Assembly: GCA_029964075.1 (NCBI GenBank)
Contig: CM057135.1
Location: 5,565,001 to 5,629,000, forward strand
Source of the DNA: Patiria pectinifera
Taxonomy: Eukaryota > Echinodermata > Asteroidea > Valvatida > Asterinidae
Direction of reading: 5' to 3'
DNA length: 64,000 nucleotides
Part shown: piece by piece, positions 41,171 through 53,574 of the stretch
Position numbering within the stretch: position 1 is the stretch's first letter
How the letters are laid out: every line of letters begins with the position of its first letter
The notes under the pieces: generated by a model
The model's input: only the letters and a program-made list of their open reading frames with translations
Database searches by the model: none
What the model was told of the DNA's origin: nothing
Made by a program: the position numbers and the translations under genes

Positions 41171-41404
41171 TAATTACCCTAACAATGGAAAACTCCCCCA
41201 TAATACAGTGACGGCTAACCTATATACACATGTATTTATTAGGTAATCTGTTGACTTTTTATGTTGACATTTAAAAACTGACCCCAACACCTAAGCACAT
41301 CAACAAGAATCATGATCCCCTTCCATCATGCCCATCCCTAACCCTACCTTCAGCCTCCCTTCCTGCCTTGGACAGCGAGCCATGGCGGCTTCGCCGTTCT
41401 AGTA

Positions 41405-43440
41405 AGTAATAATGGACATTAGCCAGGGTTTTTGTAATGTTATGAAATTTCAACATTGGAATAGGTTAAAATTGATGGATTGCATTTAAATTTTTGGAAG
41501 TGAAAAAAGTGCATACGAGGATATCTGAGGCCAAATTTTGTTCCAATTGGTCAGTCGGTTCAGTTTTAATGGTCAAATATGCGGTTTTTAGTATTAATGG
41601 ACATTAGCCAGGGTTTTTGAAATTTTATGAAATTTCAATATTAGAATAGGTTAAAATTTTCGAATAGCGTTTTAATTTTTGGACGTGAACACAGTCTATA
41701 CTAGGATATCTGAGTCCAAATTTTGTTCCGATTGGTCAGTCGGTTCATCTTTAATGGTCAAATATGCAGTTTTTAGTATTAATGGACATGAGTCAGGGTT
41801 TTTGAAATTGTATGAAATTTCAACATTAGAATAGGTTAAAATTTTCGAATAGCGTTTTCATTTTTGGACGTGAACAAAGTGTATACTGGGATATCTGAGG
41901 CCAATTTTGTTCCGAATAGTCAGTCGGTTCAGCTTTAATGGTCAAATATGCAGTTTTTAGTATTAACGGACTTTGGCCAGGGTTTTTGAAATTTTATGAA
42001 ATTTCAACATTAGAAGAGGTAAAAATTTATGGATTGCGTTTAAATTTTTGGAAATAAACAAAGTGCTTACTAGGATATCTGTGTCCAAATTTTGTTCCAA
42101 TTGGTCAGTCGGTTCAGTTTTAATGGTCAAATATGCGGCTTTTCGTATTAATGGACTTTGGCCAGGGTTTTTGAAATTTTATGAAATTTCAGCATTAGAA
42201 TAAGTTAAATTTTCCAGATAGCGTTTAAATTTTTGGACGTGAACAAAGTGTATACTAGGATATCTGAGGCCAAATTTTGTTCCGAATGGTCAGTCGGTTC
42301 AGCTTTTATGGTCAAATATGCAGTTTTTAGTATTAAAGGACTTTGGCCAGGGTCTTTGAAATTTTATGAAATTTCAACATTAGAAGAGGTAAAAATTTAT
42401 GGATTGCGTTTAAATTTTTGGAAATAAACAAAGTGCTTACTAGGATATCTGTGTCCAAATTTTGTTCCAATTGGTCAGTCGGTTCAGTTTCAATGGTCAA
42501 ATATGCGGCTTTTCGTATAAATGGACTTTGGCCAGAGTTTTTGAAATTTTATGAAATTTCAGCATTAGAATAAGTTAAATTTTCCAGATAGCGTTTAAAT
42601 TTTTGGAAGTGAACAAAGTGCATACTAGGACATCCGAGGCAATTTTTTTTTTCCAATTAGTAGGTCGGTTCAGTTTTAATGGTCAAAAATGCACTTTTTT
42701 GTATTAATGGACTTTGGCCAGGGTTTTTATAATTTTATGAAATTTCATCGTTAAAATAGGTTAAAATTGATGGATTGTATTTAAATTTTTGGAAGTGAAC
42801 AAAGTCCATACTTGGATATCTGAGGCCAAATTTTGTTCCAATTGGTTAGTCGGTTCAGTTTTAATGGTCAAATATGCGGTTTTTAGTATTAATGGACTTT
42901 GGCCAGGGTTTTTGACATTTTATGAAATTTCAACATTAGATTAGGTTAAAATTTCCAGATAGTGTAATAATCTTTGGAAGTGAACAAAGTGCATTGTAGG
43001 ATATCTGAGGCCAATTTTTTCCCCAATTGGTCCATTGGTTCAGTTTTTATGGGCAAATTGGCAGTTTTTAGTTTTATTGGACTTTAGCCCGGGTTTTTGA
43101 AATGGTATCAAATTTCGACATTAAGATAGGTTTAAAATTTATGGATTGCATTTAATTTTTTAGAAGTAAAGAAAGAACGAACTAGGATATCTGAGGCCGA
43201 ATTTTGTTCTGATTGGTCATTTAGTTAAGTTGTTATGGTCAAATTGGCAGTTTTTAGTATTTTAGACTTTAGCGGAGGTTTTTGCAATTGTATCAGATTT
43301 CAACATAAGGATAGGTTTATATTGTTTGGGAGCGTTTGAATTTTCGGAAGTGAAAAAGTTAAGTGCTAGGATATATGAGGCCAAATTTCTTTCCAATTGA
43401 TCGGTCATTCGTTTTAATTTTAGGGTCCGCAAAAATGTGT
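41405..43440 (+). repeat. 185-bp satellite, 11 monomers
   Basis: Monomer starts (AATGGAC(A/T)TT) fall at about 41411, 41596, 41781, 41965, 42149, 42335, 42519, 42705, 42891, 43076 and 43261, so the period is 184-186. Shared blocks are GCCAGGGTTTTTGAAATTTT, TAGGATATCTGAGGCCAAAT and GGTCAGTCGGTTCAGTTTTA. Divergence rises toward the right end. Confidence 0.95.
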
Positions 43441-43619
43441 AAGTTTCACTCTAGTGCTGAAGGCGTTAGTCAAAATATCAATAATATTTCAATCAAAAAC
43501 AACATCTGTTTCTTAAAACCTCATTAACGTACACATTTAACTAGGAATCACATACAAACAACTATTTAAATTTTCAAGATTTAAAGAGAAATCAAAACAA
43601 ACATGTTAGGAAAAGTGTT

Positions 43620-45540
43620 GGCAAATGATCCGCCCGGCCGAAATCAAAGTGCAAAAGTACGGGGTTCATTGTTGAGCGTATTTCACGCAAGTGCTTGATC
43701 GGTCAATCATGTCCAACGCTCGGCCTGGCTGGCCAGAGAGCGTCTGGTACCGGGCTAGGTTTTCTCGTGCATAGAGCGTCTAGTAATACCGCTTGGTTTT
43801 TCTCGTACATGACCACATGGATGGAGAGTAAGTTTTGCTCCAGTATTGACTCAAAACTAAGCAAAAACACAAAAAATGTCAGGATTGCAAGCTGTTTCCA
43901 TTTTTTAATGACAGATTTGCCTGACGTCTTAAAATCATATGCATTTGAACATCAAATTTCCAACCAACTGTCAAAATAAAAAAATATAAAAAAATTGAAA
44001 ATTACAGCTGTTTAACTTTTAATAAATTTAGCTATGATATCGGATGATGTCCATTCTGATATTTTCTAGCCCCAAAATGTGGCCCATTTACTGGACTGCC
44101 TCCGTAAACATAGGCCACACACCGACCATGTACAAAAACGTGTCGACGAAGCCAAATTTTGATTTTCACATTTAGGCTTACTTTGTATTTTTTTTTTGCT
44201 TTAGAAGCATTCTCACCCTCTATATAGGCTAATCAGAAAGTGCTGCCTTTTTCAGATGTCTAACTTTTGTGAAATTTCGTGTTGAAATTTTGATACGAAA
44301 ACGTGTAAAAATGAATCTGGAAATTTCACGAAAAATGGACATCTGAAAAAGGCAGCACTTTCTGATTAGCCTATATAGAGGGTGAGAATGCTTCTAAAGC
44401 AAAAAAAAACCTACAAAGTAAGCCTAAATGTGAACATCAAAATTTGGCTCCGTCGACACGTTTTTGTACATGGTCGGTGTGTGGCCTATGTTTACGGAGG
44501 CAGTCCAGTAAATAGGCCACATTTATGGGGCTAATATTTTCAACAACTTAGGCGAAGTCCAAACGAAAATATGAGGAAAATCGTTGGTCAATAATTGGCA
44601 AAAGTGCAATGTATGAGGCTCATTGTTGAGCACATTGCCCATTAAGTAGTTGACGGGGCAATCGTGTCCTATGCTCGGCTTGGCAGGCAGCGCCCGATAC
44701 ATTACAGGCAAGGCTTGGTTTTCCTCGTGCATCACCACGGGAGAGACTATTAAATAGTCTTGCTCCAGTATTTGCCCAATTTTAATAAGAAGCCAAAACG
44801 CCAATTTTCAGGAAGACTTTATGTTACGTCTGAAGTTCAATTACTACCATCGGTTGAGTGAAAAGCATCTGAAACAAAATTAGAAGGAACTTTAATCATG
44901 CAGGAATCACATCAGTACATGATTGCTAGTCATATTTAAAAAAAAAAATCACAATTAACTGTTTGTTAAAGCTTCAAGTTCATTTAGATAAATTATCAGA
45001 TGTTTTCATGCTGCGTACGATGTTCAAGTTAATTTAGCTAGAATATCTGATATGACTTCGAATAATCAGCCTAGTGCAAAAGTACGTGGTCCATTGTTGA
45101 GCTCACTTGCACGATCGGTCAATGCCCAACGCTCGGCCTGGCTGACAATCATGGGCAAACTGTCAAGGCTTTATTATGTTGACCCTGCTTCGGAACATTG
45201 AGCTACCATCTAATGAAAATACATGTATAATATAGATTTGACATTAGATATACAAAATAACAAATCACAACAGTTCCTTGGATCATATGGGATTGATGAC
45301 AACAAATAATTTCTGAAATCTTCGGTGCAATCAAAACAAAAATATGAGGGAAAGTGTTGGTTAGAAATTAGACAAAGTCTTCACGTATGGGGGTTCATTT
45401 TTGAGCGTATTTCACGCACGTGCTAATTGATCGGTCAATCGTGTCCAACGCTCGCCCTGGCTGGCCAGGGAGCGTCAGGTACCGGGTTTGGTTTTCTCGT
45501 GCAAGACCATGGAGACACATTTTGCTCCAGATTTCTATGC
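43620..45540 (+). repeat. Degenerate repeats with GATCGGTCAATC core
   Basis: Four diverged blocks (near 43660, 44605, 45078 and 45380) share a run of GTGCAAAAGTACG, TTCATTGTTGAGCGTATT, GATCGGTCAAT, CCAACGCTCGGCCTGGCTGG and TTTTCTCGTGCA. The foldback MITE at 44067-44533 has inserted between two of them. Confidence 0.65.
44067..44533. mobile_element. Foldback MITE, TAGCCCC family, copy 2
   Basis: Ends TAGCCCC and GGGGCTA with full-length dyad symmetry. The flanks are (G)ATATTTTC at 44058-44066 and ATATTTTC at 44534-44541, an 8-bp perfect duplication. Confidence 0.85.
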
Positions 45541-46900
45541 CAACAAATTAAATTTCGGGACCATATCGTTGTCATGCTGCTGTTATTTATATGGTTTTTT
45601 TTTTGTTTTTCGTTTTTTTTTTACTTTTTACTCTTTTTTTTTGCCGTTCGCGACCATTACTGCTGTAGTTTTAGGCCGTGGTTATCCATCCCTTCTGCCG
45701 GATAAGACCGTGAGTGGCCGGGCAAACTAGTTATCGGTTCGCGGGCGCATCCGGCGTCCATTTACGACATGTGTTATTCGTTTTTGATTTTTTTTTTTTG
45801 ATTTTTCCTCTAAATATTTGTTGTATTGCCAATAATGACTGCCTGTTTATGTTACACTCATGGTTGATTGTGCCCAGTTGACTCACTGGTGCCAAACACC
45901 ACTGAGTTTACCCATGGTTTACCTGCCACACAATCGAGGTGTGATTAATGGCTTTCAGGCTGCTCTATAAACTCTGACATCCTTTTCTTCTGAAAGTTGC
46001 TCTATGGATTAAGGAAGTAAATGTATGATGTTTCATGCCGTCACGCTGCAAAGTAAAAAAAAAAAAAAAAAAAAGAGCTTCCCTTTTTTGTTTAAGTTAT
46101 CTCTTTTATACCAGAAAATTGTTTGGTCTGGTTTGGGTTGGCTTCGCTGAAAACTGCTTTTCTTCACCGCATATTTTGAACGCACGAAATTTATAAATCA
46201 AACGTAAGGCCCCACTGTTTCCGATTTTCTTTAACAATTACACAATCAAGTACATGATGTTTATCTCTTTCAATTTTCTTTGAAATAAACATTTCCCAGC
46301 ACATATACTTAAGAAAGACACATGACGACACGTACATGACGGCCCGCGGCCTTCCCATAGCAAGTGGCAGGAAACCATTTTCTTTGTGTAGGTTTTATTT
46401 CAAGAATTTGTATAATAAGGATCACACCTCTGTGGTGCAATCTGAGGCAATTGTGAACACACAAAAAAAACAGTTGAGGCATCGTAAAGAGACGATACCC
46501 GTACAGTTACTGGTACAAACTTTCTTTCTTTTTGGGTGTTTTTGGGTGTTTTTTTTTAAACAAACACACACGCACACAGACCCACCCAGACAGTGGCCTA
46601 CAAATGGAATACCCATCTTGTCCATGATCATGATTTATAAATTATTGCATAGTATAAGTTATAGAGCAAAGACCCAGTAATGTTCTAACGACCCAAGGAG
46701 TTCGAAATTCCCGGGCCATAAAATGCAGCCAATCTCTAACCCCATACACAAGGCACAGCGACTATGCTCCAACCATCCAACCAACTAAACAACACCGGAT
46801 CTGCATTGCGTAACATACATCACACCTTCCAGCACCCCGTCAATAAACAGTCAACCAATCCTGGCGTGAGGCGCCAGAATTGAAATCCATGTCAGGCTGT
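45541..46900. other. Gene-free stretch
   Basis: Low-complexity T-runs at 45590-45645, an A-run at about 46053-46075 and a CA-rich patch at about 46560-46590. No supported gene. Confidence 0.4.
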
Positions 46901-46904
46901 CAGC

Positions 46905-49400
46905 TCGAACCATGGAGGAAGTTGCCTGAATATGGACAAGAAGAGTATTAAGCAGTCAAGAAAGCTTCAAACGAGGGGAAAGTGATGGTAAGTTCTAGTT
47001 TCTACAATTCCTTGCTCTCGTCTGATATTTTATACCATATAGCTAATGACAAACATGACAAAGTATAACTATAAATATGAATGCAGAAAAAGATTTGTTC
47101 CAATCTAGACTAAATCCGACCTCCAGCTATAAAGCATGGATTGGTTACTGTATCCTGGCAATTCTACCGGCATGACCGATGAAATGCACCATGTACTTTT
47201 TGTTTTTGGTGTTAAGCGAAACATTTGCGCACTGCCGATTATGACCGCCATGTGTGAGATGCGTATCCCTCAATTAGCATACATACTCCAGGCATGATTT
47301 AAGGAACTCCTCCATAAAAATGATAGTAAGACCATGGAGGTAGAATTAGATTATAAGAGGCCATTTAGAATACATGTAGTCAAATGTTAAAAAGTTTCGA
47401 CTTGGTTTATCAAATTTCTCGAAATAACTGAAAATCGAAATTCAGCAAGCAGCCGTTAAATAATCGACATCATCTGCCCCCGGATCCACCGTGTGGCATA
47501 GGGCTTTAGGAATGCCCAATAAATATACAATTGTACCACCCTTTGATATCTTTTACTTTTAGACATTTCTTTTACTTTTCTAATTTCTTTGGACAGAAAT
47601 GTGGAGGATGACTGGAGAATACGAGATTTCAGGCGGATCCAGGGTTCTGTTTTCTCCAGACACCTATGACAATAAAGTGCCGGCACATCACAAACGTCTT
47701 CAGCTTCAACATGCAGGTACAGATTGTTTTCATCCAGTAGCAATAACAGTGTCTGGATCTGAGACAATTTACCTGAAATGGAGCACACAGTGCTCATACT
47801 GTATGCCTTAATAGATTGGGTCGATCGTCATGATTTTTGTGACATGTTTAAATGGGCATTCCGGCCTGTAATCCCTGACAAATTCATGTTGTAGATTGTT
47901 TACTTATCCTTTCCAAATGTCTGGTTATAAAAGGGAAATATATATGTCGTACTGTTCCCATGAAAACATGGGTTGTTCACTGGCATGGGCGTCGCGAGGG
48001 GGGGGGGTGCTTACCCCCTTGGAAAAGCAAACAAAAAAGGAGAAAAAAGGGGGACAGAAGAAAGAAAAGGACTCGTGAAGTCATATTGCTGTTAATTATT
48101 CAATCGGTCGGAGGGTAATGTCCCTGCCCACCCTCGAAAAATGATAAATCGAGAATATGCTGGAAACTATACCTGATATTAATTTTGTTTGGCCTTATAA
48201 CAAAGCTACAAACCCCTCTCAATCATAGATGGCCATCTTAACACTTGAAAAGAGATTCGCTCCCCCCTCCCCCTCCGCTTTTTGATTTTACGGAGGCCAA
48301 GTGTCCGTAAAACAAATCTGTGTACAATGTCACCACGGATGTGCCAGTGCCCTTTTCAAAACTTTTACCCCCCCCCCCAATAAAAATGACCGTGCTATGC
48401 CACTGCGGTAGATGCCTCAAAAAATATTACATAAGTTAGTACCGGGGGTATTTCTGAATATACATGTCCTCTCACTTTATTTATTTATTGGTTAATTTAT
48501 TATTTATATATTTAGATATGATGTCGATGGTAAAAGCCTTCTGGAGGAAAGATGGTTTCCATGCCACTTATTCTGATGACGAGTATGCTTGTTGATGGCC
48601 ACATCGTTGTCCGTATCTTTACTCAAGATATCCCACGACGAAGATCGGGTGGTAGATCTGACAAAGAGTGGTAAGTATCATGCTGGCATTGACCCATGTT
48701 CCTGGTTGCTATCTCATTTGACAACTACTTAGAAAAGACGTAGTGGACCTCAAAATGGTTTCATAAATCACAGTTGACCCATTCCAGAGCTAATATGACT
48801 GCTATTGCCATGATGGAAAATGTAACTTGAAAGACGAACACAGAAACATATCTCTTTAGCAATGACCCTGACAAGAATTGTGAAAGATAATCGTCGTGTT
48901 CGATAGTGAATGGCAATTTAATAAAACAAAAGTGCATTATTTACAGGAAGTTAAGCTGTCACGTAAAAGTTCTGCACAATTTTGACAGCTCGTTATCCAC
49001 TGGTGAAATACTTTACTAGATTCATCCTTGCCAATTCGTGCTCGACCAACTCGTATTCTCCAACCAACTCGTATATTCCAACCAACATGGATTTGAGCAT
49101 AATTTTGTTAAGAGAGTATGCATATTTCTGGTTAACTTTGAATTATTGGAAGACAATGCTGCACATGGTGTCTCTTCCAGTAGCTGTACATAAAGGTTGA
49201 ATTGAAACTCCAAATAATGTTTAATTATCCAAATGTTTGCATAAATTTCTTAACAGGCGAAGCAACTCTTGCTGCACGGCGGGAGTCAAACGGCAGACAA
49301 AATGTCGTTGACGTACAGCCACAAGAGGTTTTTAGAGGCAGCTGAAGGTCAAAGTGGCTGCCCTCATGCAGGTGAGGGCAGAGGAGGAAAGCCTGAGCGA
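46905..49400 (+). other. Exon-like islands, possibly a non-coding transcript
   Basis: GC-richer islands end in good donors at about 46986 (GATG/GTAAGT), 48670 (AGTG/GTAAGT) and 49372 (GCAG/GTGAGG); the last follows an acceptor at about 49257 (CTTAACAG). None carries a frame that I recognise, and the frames do not join. I see poly-G and poly-C runs at about 48000 and 48370. Confidence 0.2.
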
Positions 49401-49871
49401 GGACAATGGCAGCACCTCATTGAAAGACAGTCTTTGTAACCATAAGCATTAATGGGTAGTCTATCGTCATTATTCACTACTAAGTATGCCCAGCATGACT
49501 ATAGGCATACCCATTTTTATCAGAGTCCAGAAGTGTGGCTACTGAAAAATATCTGAAAATTAATCGTAAGAGATATATACCTGTATTGCAGTGGGAAGTT
49601 TTGATACATTGGTGAATCCATGATATAGATTTACATGTAATACTAATCATGCTTGGCATGAAGTAGACATAGGCCTACCAATGTCATCAGTCCGCAAATG
49701 TGGCAGCTAAAAATATGATAATATGAACATTAATCGTATATGAGATACATACCCGTATAGATGATCATATGAAGTGTTTTTATTGAAGGCCATTCTTTTG
49801 TCAATTTGTGACAAAAAATGGCCTTTTATGATTTTCAGAGCTTAATTACTTCTTGTTAACCGCTGATTCAT

Positions 49872-50068
49872 CTGGGGCCAATTTCATAGAGCTGCTTAAG
49901 CACAAAATTTGGTTACCGGCCAAATCTCCACTCGATTGTTATGCTAAGTAAACAACAGCTAAATACCAGTCACAAGCAATGTACATCGCATGGAGTTTTG
50001 GCGGGTTACGTGATTTTACTAAGCAATGTTTTTTCGTGCTTAAGCAGCTCTATGAAATTGGGCCCAGG
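49872..50068. mobile_element. 197-bp MITE with GGGGCCAATTTCATAGAGCT ends
   Basis: The left end CTGGGGCCAATTTCATAGAG, CTGCTTAAGCAC is repeated inverted at the right end (GTGCTTAAGCAGCTCTATGA, AATTGGGCCCAGG). Non-coding core of about 130 bp. Confidence 0.85.
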
Positions 50069-50835
50069 TTAGTACTTGTTACTCCCTACCTCAATGTACT
50101 GATGCTACCATATAAAATGTAAAATATTAGGAGTCATCATCAAATTATAACTTGTGACATTACACATGAAAATATTTTTGAGCCTATACCGGAAACCTTT
50201 CACTCTTTCCTCCAAAGTTCTGACACACGCACTCATACTCACTTGAGAGTAAGATTACTCTTTACAGTATGCACAAACGTTAAATAATGTACATGTACAC
50301 CCTCTGCTTTTTGGAATTGTTTTGTGGTCACGTGTGTGGCACTTTGATCGGTTACGTGTGTGCCATAATTATAGTTATGCTTATGCAAGAAAAGACTAAC
50401 GTATGAAAATTGTTGGGACATTTTACAGCTTTTCCTTTGAGAGCAACATTTTAGTGAACAATAATCATTATTACATCGCACAAAACAATCTCCATAAAAA
50501 CTGATTGAGGTTCAATTTTTGAAGATAATTCATAACAAAGTTTTATTAATAAGTAATGTATCAATCATATATGTATTTGGCTATTTACTTAGGGTAAATA
50601 AAATAACGGGATTTTATATCATTTGAAGTATCTCAGTATTAAGTGTTCAATTTTTGCAGTGAGCTTGCATTTCACTGATAGTTCGAATCTAACTGTTATG
50701 GAAGGACACAAACAATTCTGGATATTATCCAAAGTTCTATCCAAATATCTCTAGTTGAGCTGCGCTACTTAGATGTAAATGTTAAGTTCAGAGAAAAATA
50801 GCTCAGAGAAAGCCCACTTAACAGTGTAGACTACA
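50069..50835. other. Gene-free stretch
   Basis: AT-rich; no supported feature. Confidence 0.4.
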
Positions 50836-50839
50836 ATGC

Positions 50840-51435
50840 TGGGATAATATTATACCAAAAGACCCAGCTATAAACATCACAAAATTCACCGCTGGATAAC
50901 ATTATCCAGAGACCCTACTGACTTCATTGCTGGGATAATATTATCCTAAAGAAACCCCACTACATCAGGAGATAATATTATCCCAAGCCCTGCTCACTTC
51001 ATTGCTGGGATAATATTATCCCAGAGCGACCCCACTGCATCAGGAGATAATATTATCCCAAGCCCTACTGACTGCACTGCTGGGATAATATTATCCCAGA
51101 GAAACCCCACTGCATCAGGAGATTATCCCAAGGCCTGCTCATTGCTTTGCTGGGATACTACTATCCCAGAGAGACCCCCACTAGATCAGGAGATAATATT
51201 ATCCCAAGCCCTGCTGTTCTTTTCAGAACCACACATACTCAGAAAAGAGATTTATTCAAATGGTGCTACCACAAACTTATTTGTCTTGGAATAATATTAT
51301 CCAGAGAGACCGCACTTCATCAAGAGATAATATTATCCCAAGCCCTACTGACTTCACTGTGCGGATATTATCACAGAGAGACCCCCAATGCATCAAGAGA
51401 TAATATTATCTCAAGCCCTTCTGACTGACGAGATA
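50840..51435 (+). repeat. About 75-bp tandem repeats built on a TGGGATAATATTATCCCA palindrome
   Basis: Eight or so units alternate TGCTGGGATAATATTATCCC, CAGAGAGACCCCACTGCATC and AGGAGATAATATTATCCCAA, GCCCTACTGACTTCA. Each unit therefore carries two dyads of 14-18 bp in fixed spacing. Confidence 0.85.
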
Positions 51436-51937
51436 ATACTACATGTACATGTACATTGAACCTCATCCACGCAAATGGTACGGACTTCGATTCTGGGTTA
51501 ATAATCATCACAGAAAGATCCCCCTTCACGCTGCAGATTTCAGTGTTGGGGTAATATCCTAGAGAAACACCATTTTGTGGACAAATTATCATTGTCCTTA
51601 AGCCGTCCCACCTTTATTGAAGCACTATCAGTTGATGCGTGATACTCACTCCATTGATAACAATGAATGAACAGGCAATATACTGCTACTTCAGGTTCTT
51701 TCCCCCACCAGAACCCAATTTCTGAATTGTTCCTTAAATGGACATTTCTCGACATTTGATGGCATGAGAGGACAGTGCCATTTTTTAACACACAATTTTA
51801 TCTTTGTTTCAATTTCAGAAAAGGAAAAATGCCTTTTACTCTTTGAAAAATGCGTGAAAATATATCTTAGCACACATTCCACGAAAAATTGCAAAAAATT
51901 GAGTTCACATTGGTTCACTTTGGTAATACCGGCTGTT

Positions 51938-53082
51938 TATGATTTATCTTAAAACAATACTAGCCACAGAGTTTTGTATAGAGACACAACATCATAAAGG
52001 AGCCAATTAAGATTCTTGCTAAAATGCACATTGTTAAACCATGGAGGTATTCCTATCTCCATGGTTAAACAAACATTAAAACATGCCTCCTTGTCCACTT
52101 AATTATTAACTAATTGATTAATTAATTAAAATGGATATTTATTCACTGATTTAGTTTTTATTTATTTCTTATGGCTATCCATACACCCTCTGGATTGACA
52201 ACACATCTAAACAAACACAACTATTCAATTGTACATAGAGAAGTAATTAGAAATATTCATTACCCAAATAAAATTATTTTACTTTCATGGAGAATGAGGT
52301 TGTAGGTTGTGTCCCAGATTCGAATCCCAACTGGGCCATTATGTGGATCAGGGTATTCAGTCCCTGCTTGATTTTACGGGTTTTCCCTAGAATGTCATTC
52401 CGGGGTTTTCCTCCCACCACTAAAATTGGAATTTCCTTCCATATCCTCTACCATGCCAACAGACCCAACTGGAAATAAGTTGAGTTAGCCTACTGCCACA
52501 TACATGACATAGGTTATCCCAGCCACTTGTCAAGTACCTACATGATGCAGGGGTGTATAAGTTGCAAATCGCGGAAGTGACCGTCAGGTTGCAACATTTT
52601 TTTTTACAAATAATTTGACTTCAGCATGTCCAGACAGTTTGTATTAACAGGGGCCCTACACTACACATTCGCATTTTTTTTTTCAAATAGGGGGCCTATA
52701 TTTTACTTTAGTGACAGAAACCCTTTGCCTTTGTAACATGAGCTTACACAGGCACTTCAATTATATATGTGGGTTTTTTCACACACAGAGTTAATAATTT
52801 ATAGTTCACGAAGAAGCAGGCCATGCTGGTTAGTTATATCATCATCATGGAGCTATCAAACACGGCGATCATGAAGTGTAGGGCCCCTGTTTTGTTTTGA
52901 TCAAATAAGGGTCAAAAATATTTTTACTGCTCAAAAAATCACCTTTACGATCAAAAGCAGACTTTTCTCAATTCTAGTGACACCCATTTTGCAATTTTGA
53001 AAAGATTCTTGGGGTAGAAATCACGATTTTCCTGCGCGGTTTGTGCCTTGCGATTCAGCGCGCCATGCGTGCTCACGGTACA
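51938..53082 (+). repeat. 1.15-kb dispersed repeat, copy 1
   Basis: Highly similar to 58492-59667. It contains a tRNA-like B box (AGATTCGAATCCCAACTGGG), a SINE-like stretch with GGGGTTTTCCTCCC, and near its end a 242-bp inverted-repeat element (52648-52889). The ends show no terminal repeat. Confidence 0.8.
52648..52889. mobile_element. 242-bp MITE with CAGGGGCCCTACACT ends, copy 1
   Basis: The left CAGGGGCCCTACACT is mirrored by AGTGTAGGGCCCCTG on the right. CAGGG-type ends suit hAT, but I see no 8-bp duplication. It was probably inserted before the 1.15-kb segment was copied, because both copies carry it. Confidence 0.7.
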
Positions 53083-53126
53083 TTGTGCGGTGATCGCCAA
53101 CTTTATTTTCGGGTCGCGTGTTGTCA

Positions 53127-53565
53127 TAGCCCCATAAATGTGGCCAGTTTACTGGACTGCCTCCGTAAACATAGGCCACACATCCACCATGTACAAAAAC
53201 GTGTCGACGGAGCCAAATTTTAATTTTCACATTTGGGCTTTTTTTTGCTTTAGAAGCATTCTCACCCTCTATATAGGCTAATCAGAAAGTGCTGCCTTTT
53301 TCAGATGTCCATTTTTCGTGAAATTTCCAGATTCATTTTTACACGTTTTCGTATCAAAATTTCAACATGAAATTTCACAAAAATTAGACATCTGAAAAAG
53401 GCAGCAGGTAGAGGGTGAGAATGCTTCTAAAGCAAAAAAAAACCTACAAAGTAAGCCTAAATGTGAAAATTAAAATTTGGCTCCGTCGACACGTTTTTGT
53501 ACATGGTGGATGTGTGGCCTATGTTTACGGAGGCAGTCCAGTAAATAGGCCACATTTTGGGGCTA
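53127..53565. mobile_element. Foldback MITE, TAGCCCC family, copy 3
   Basis: Ends TAGCCCC and GGGGCTA, flanked by GTGTTGTCA (53118-53126 and 53566-53574), a perfect 9-bp duplication. Slightly shortened in the right arm. Confidence 0.9.
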
Positions 53566-53574
53566 GTGTTGTCA

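Larger units (their letters stand above)
40123..41200 (+). mobile_element. 5' part of an LTR retroelement inserted in Helentron copy
   Basis: A GC-rich block begins TGTGGC exactly where the Helentron frame breaks. It has the anatomy of an LTR: TG start, AATAAA at 40296-40301 and a CA end at 40390, about 268 bp. Right after it comes TTGGTGGCAGCGG, placed like a tRNA primer-binding site. A GC-rich leader with a tandem repeat follows. The coding region and 3' LTR are absent, and by about 41.2 kb the sequence has changed to unrelated AT-rich DNA. Confidence 0.65.

Noticed and set aside
45427..45705. Frames with FFVFRFFFTFYSFF-like residues
   Set aside because: T-run low complexity.
47456..47797. 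113-residue minus-strand frame
   Set aside because: No recognisable motif and no splice or promoter context; length is within chance for AT-rich DNA.
47960..48420. Degenerate inverted pair CACTGGCATGGGCGTCGCG and TGCTATGCCACTG as MITE ends
   Set aside because: Short, imperfect similarity beside poly-G and poly-C runs; I could not delimit an element.
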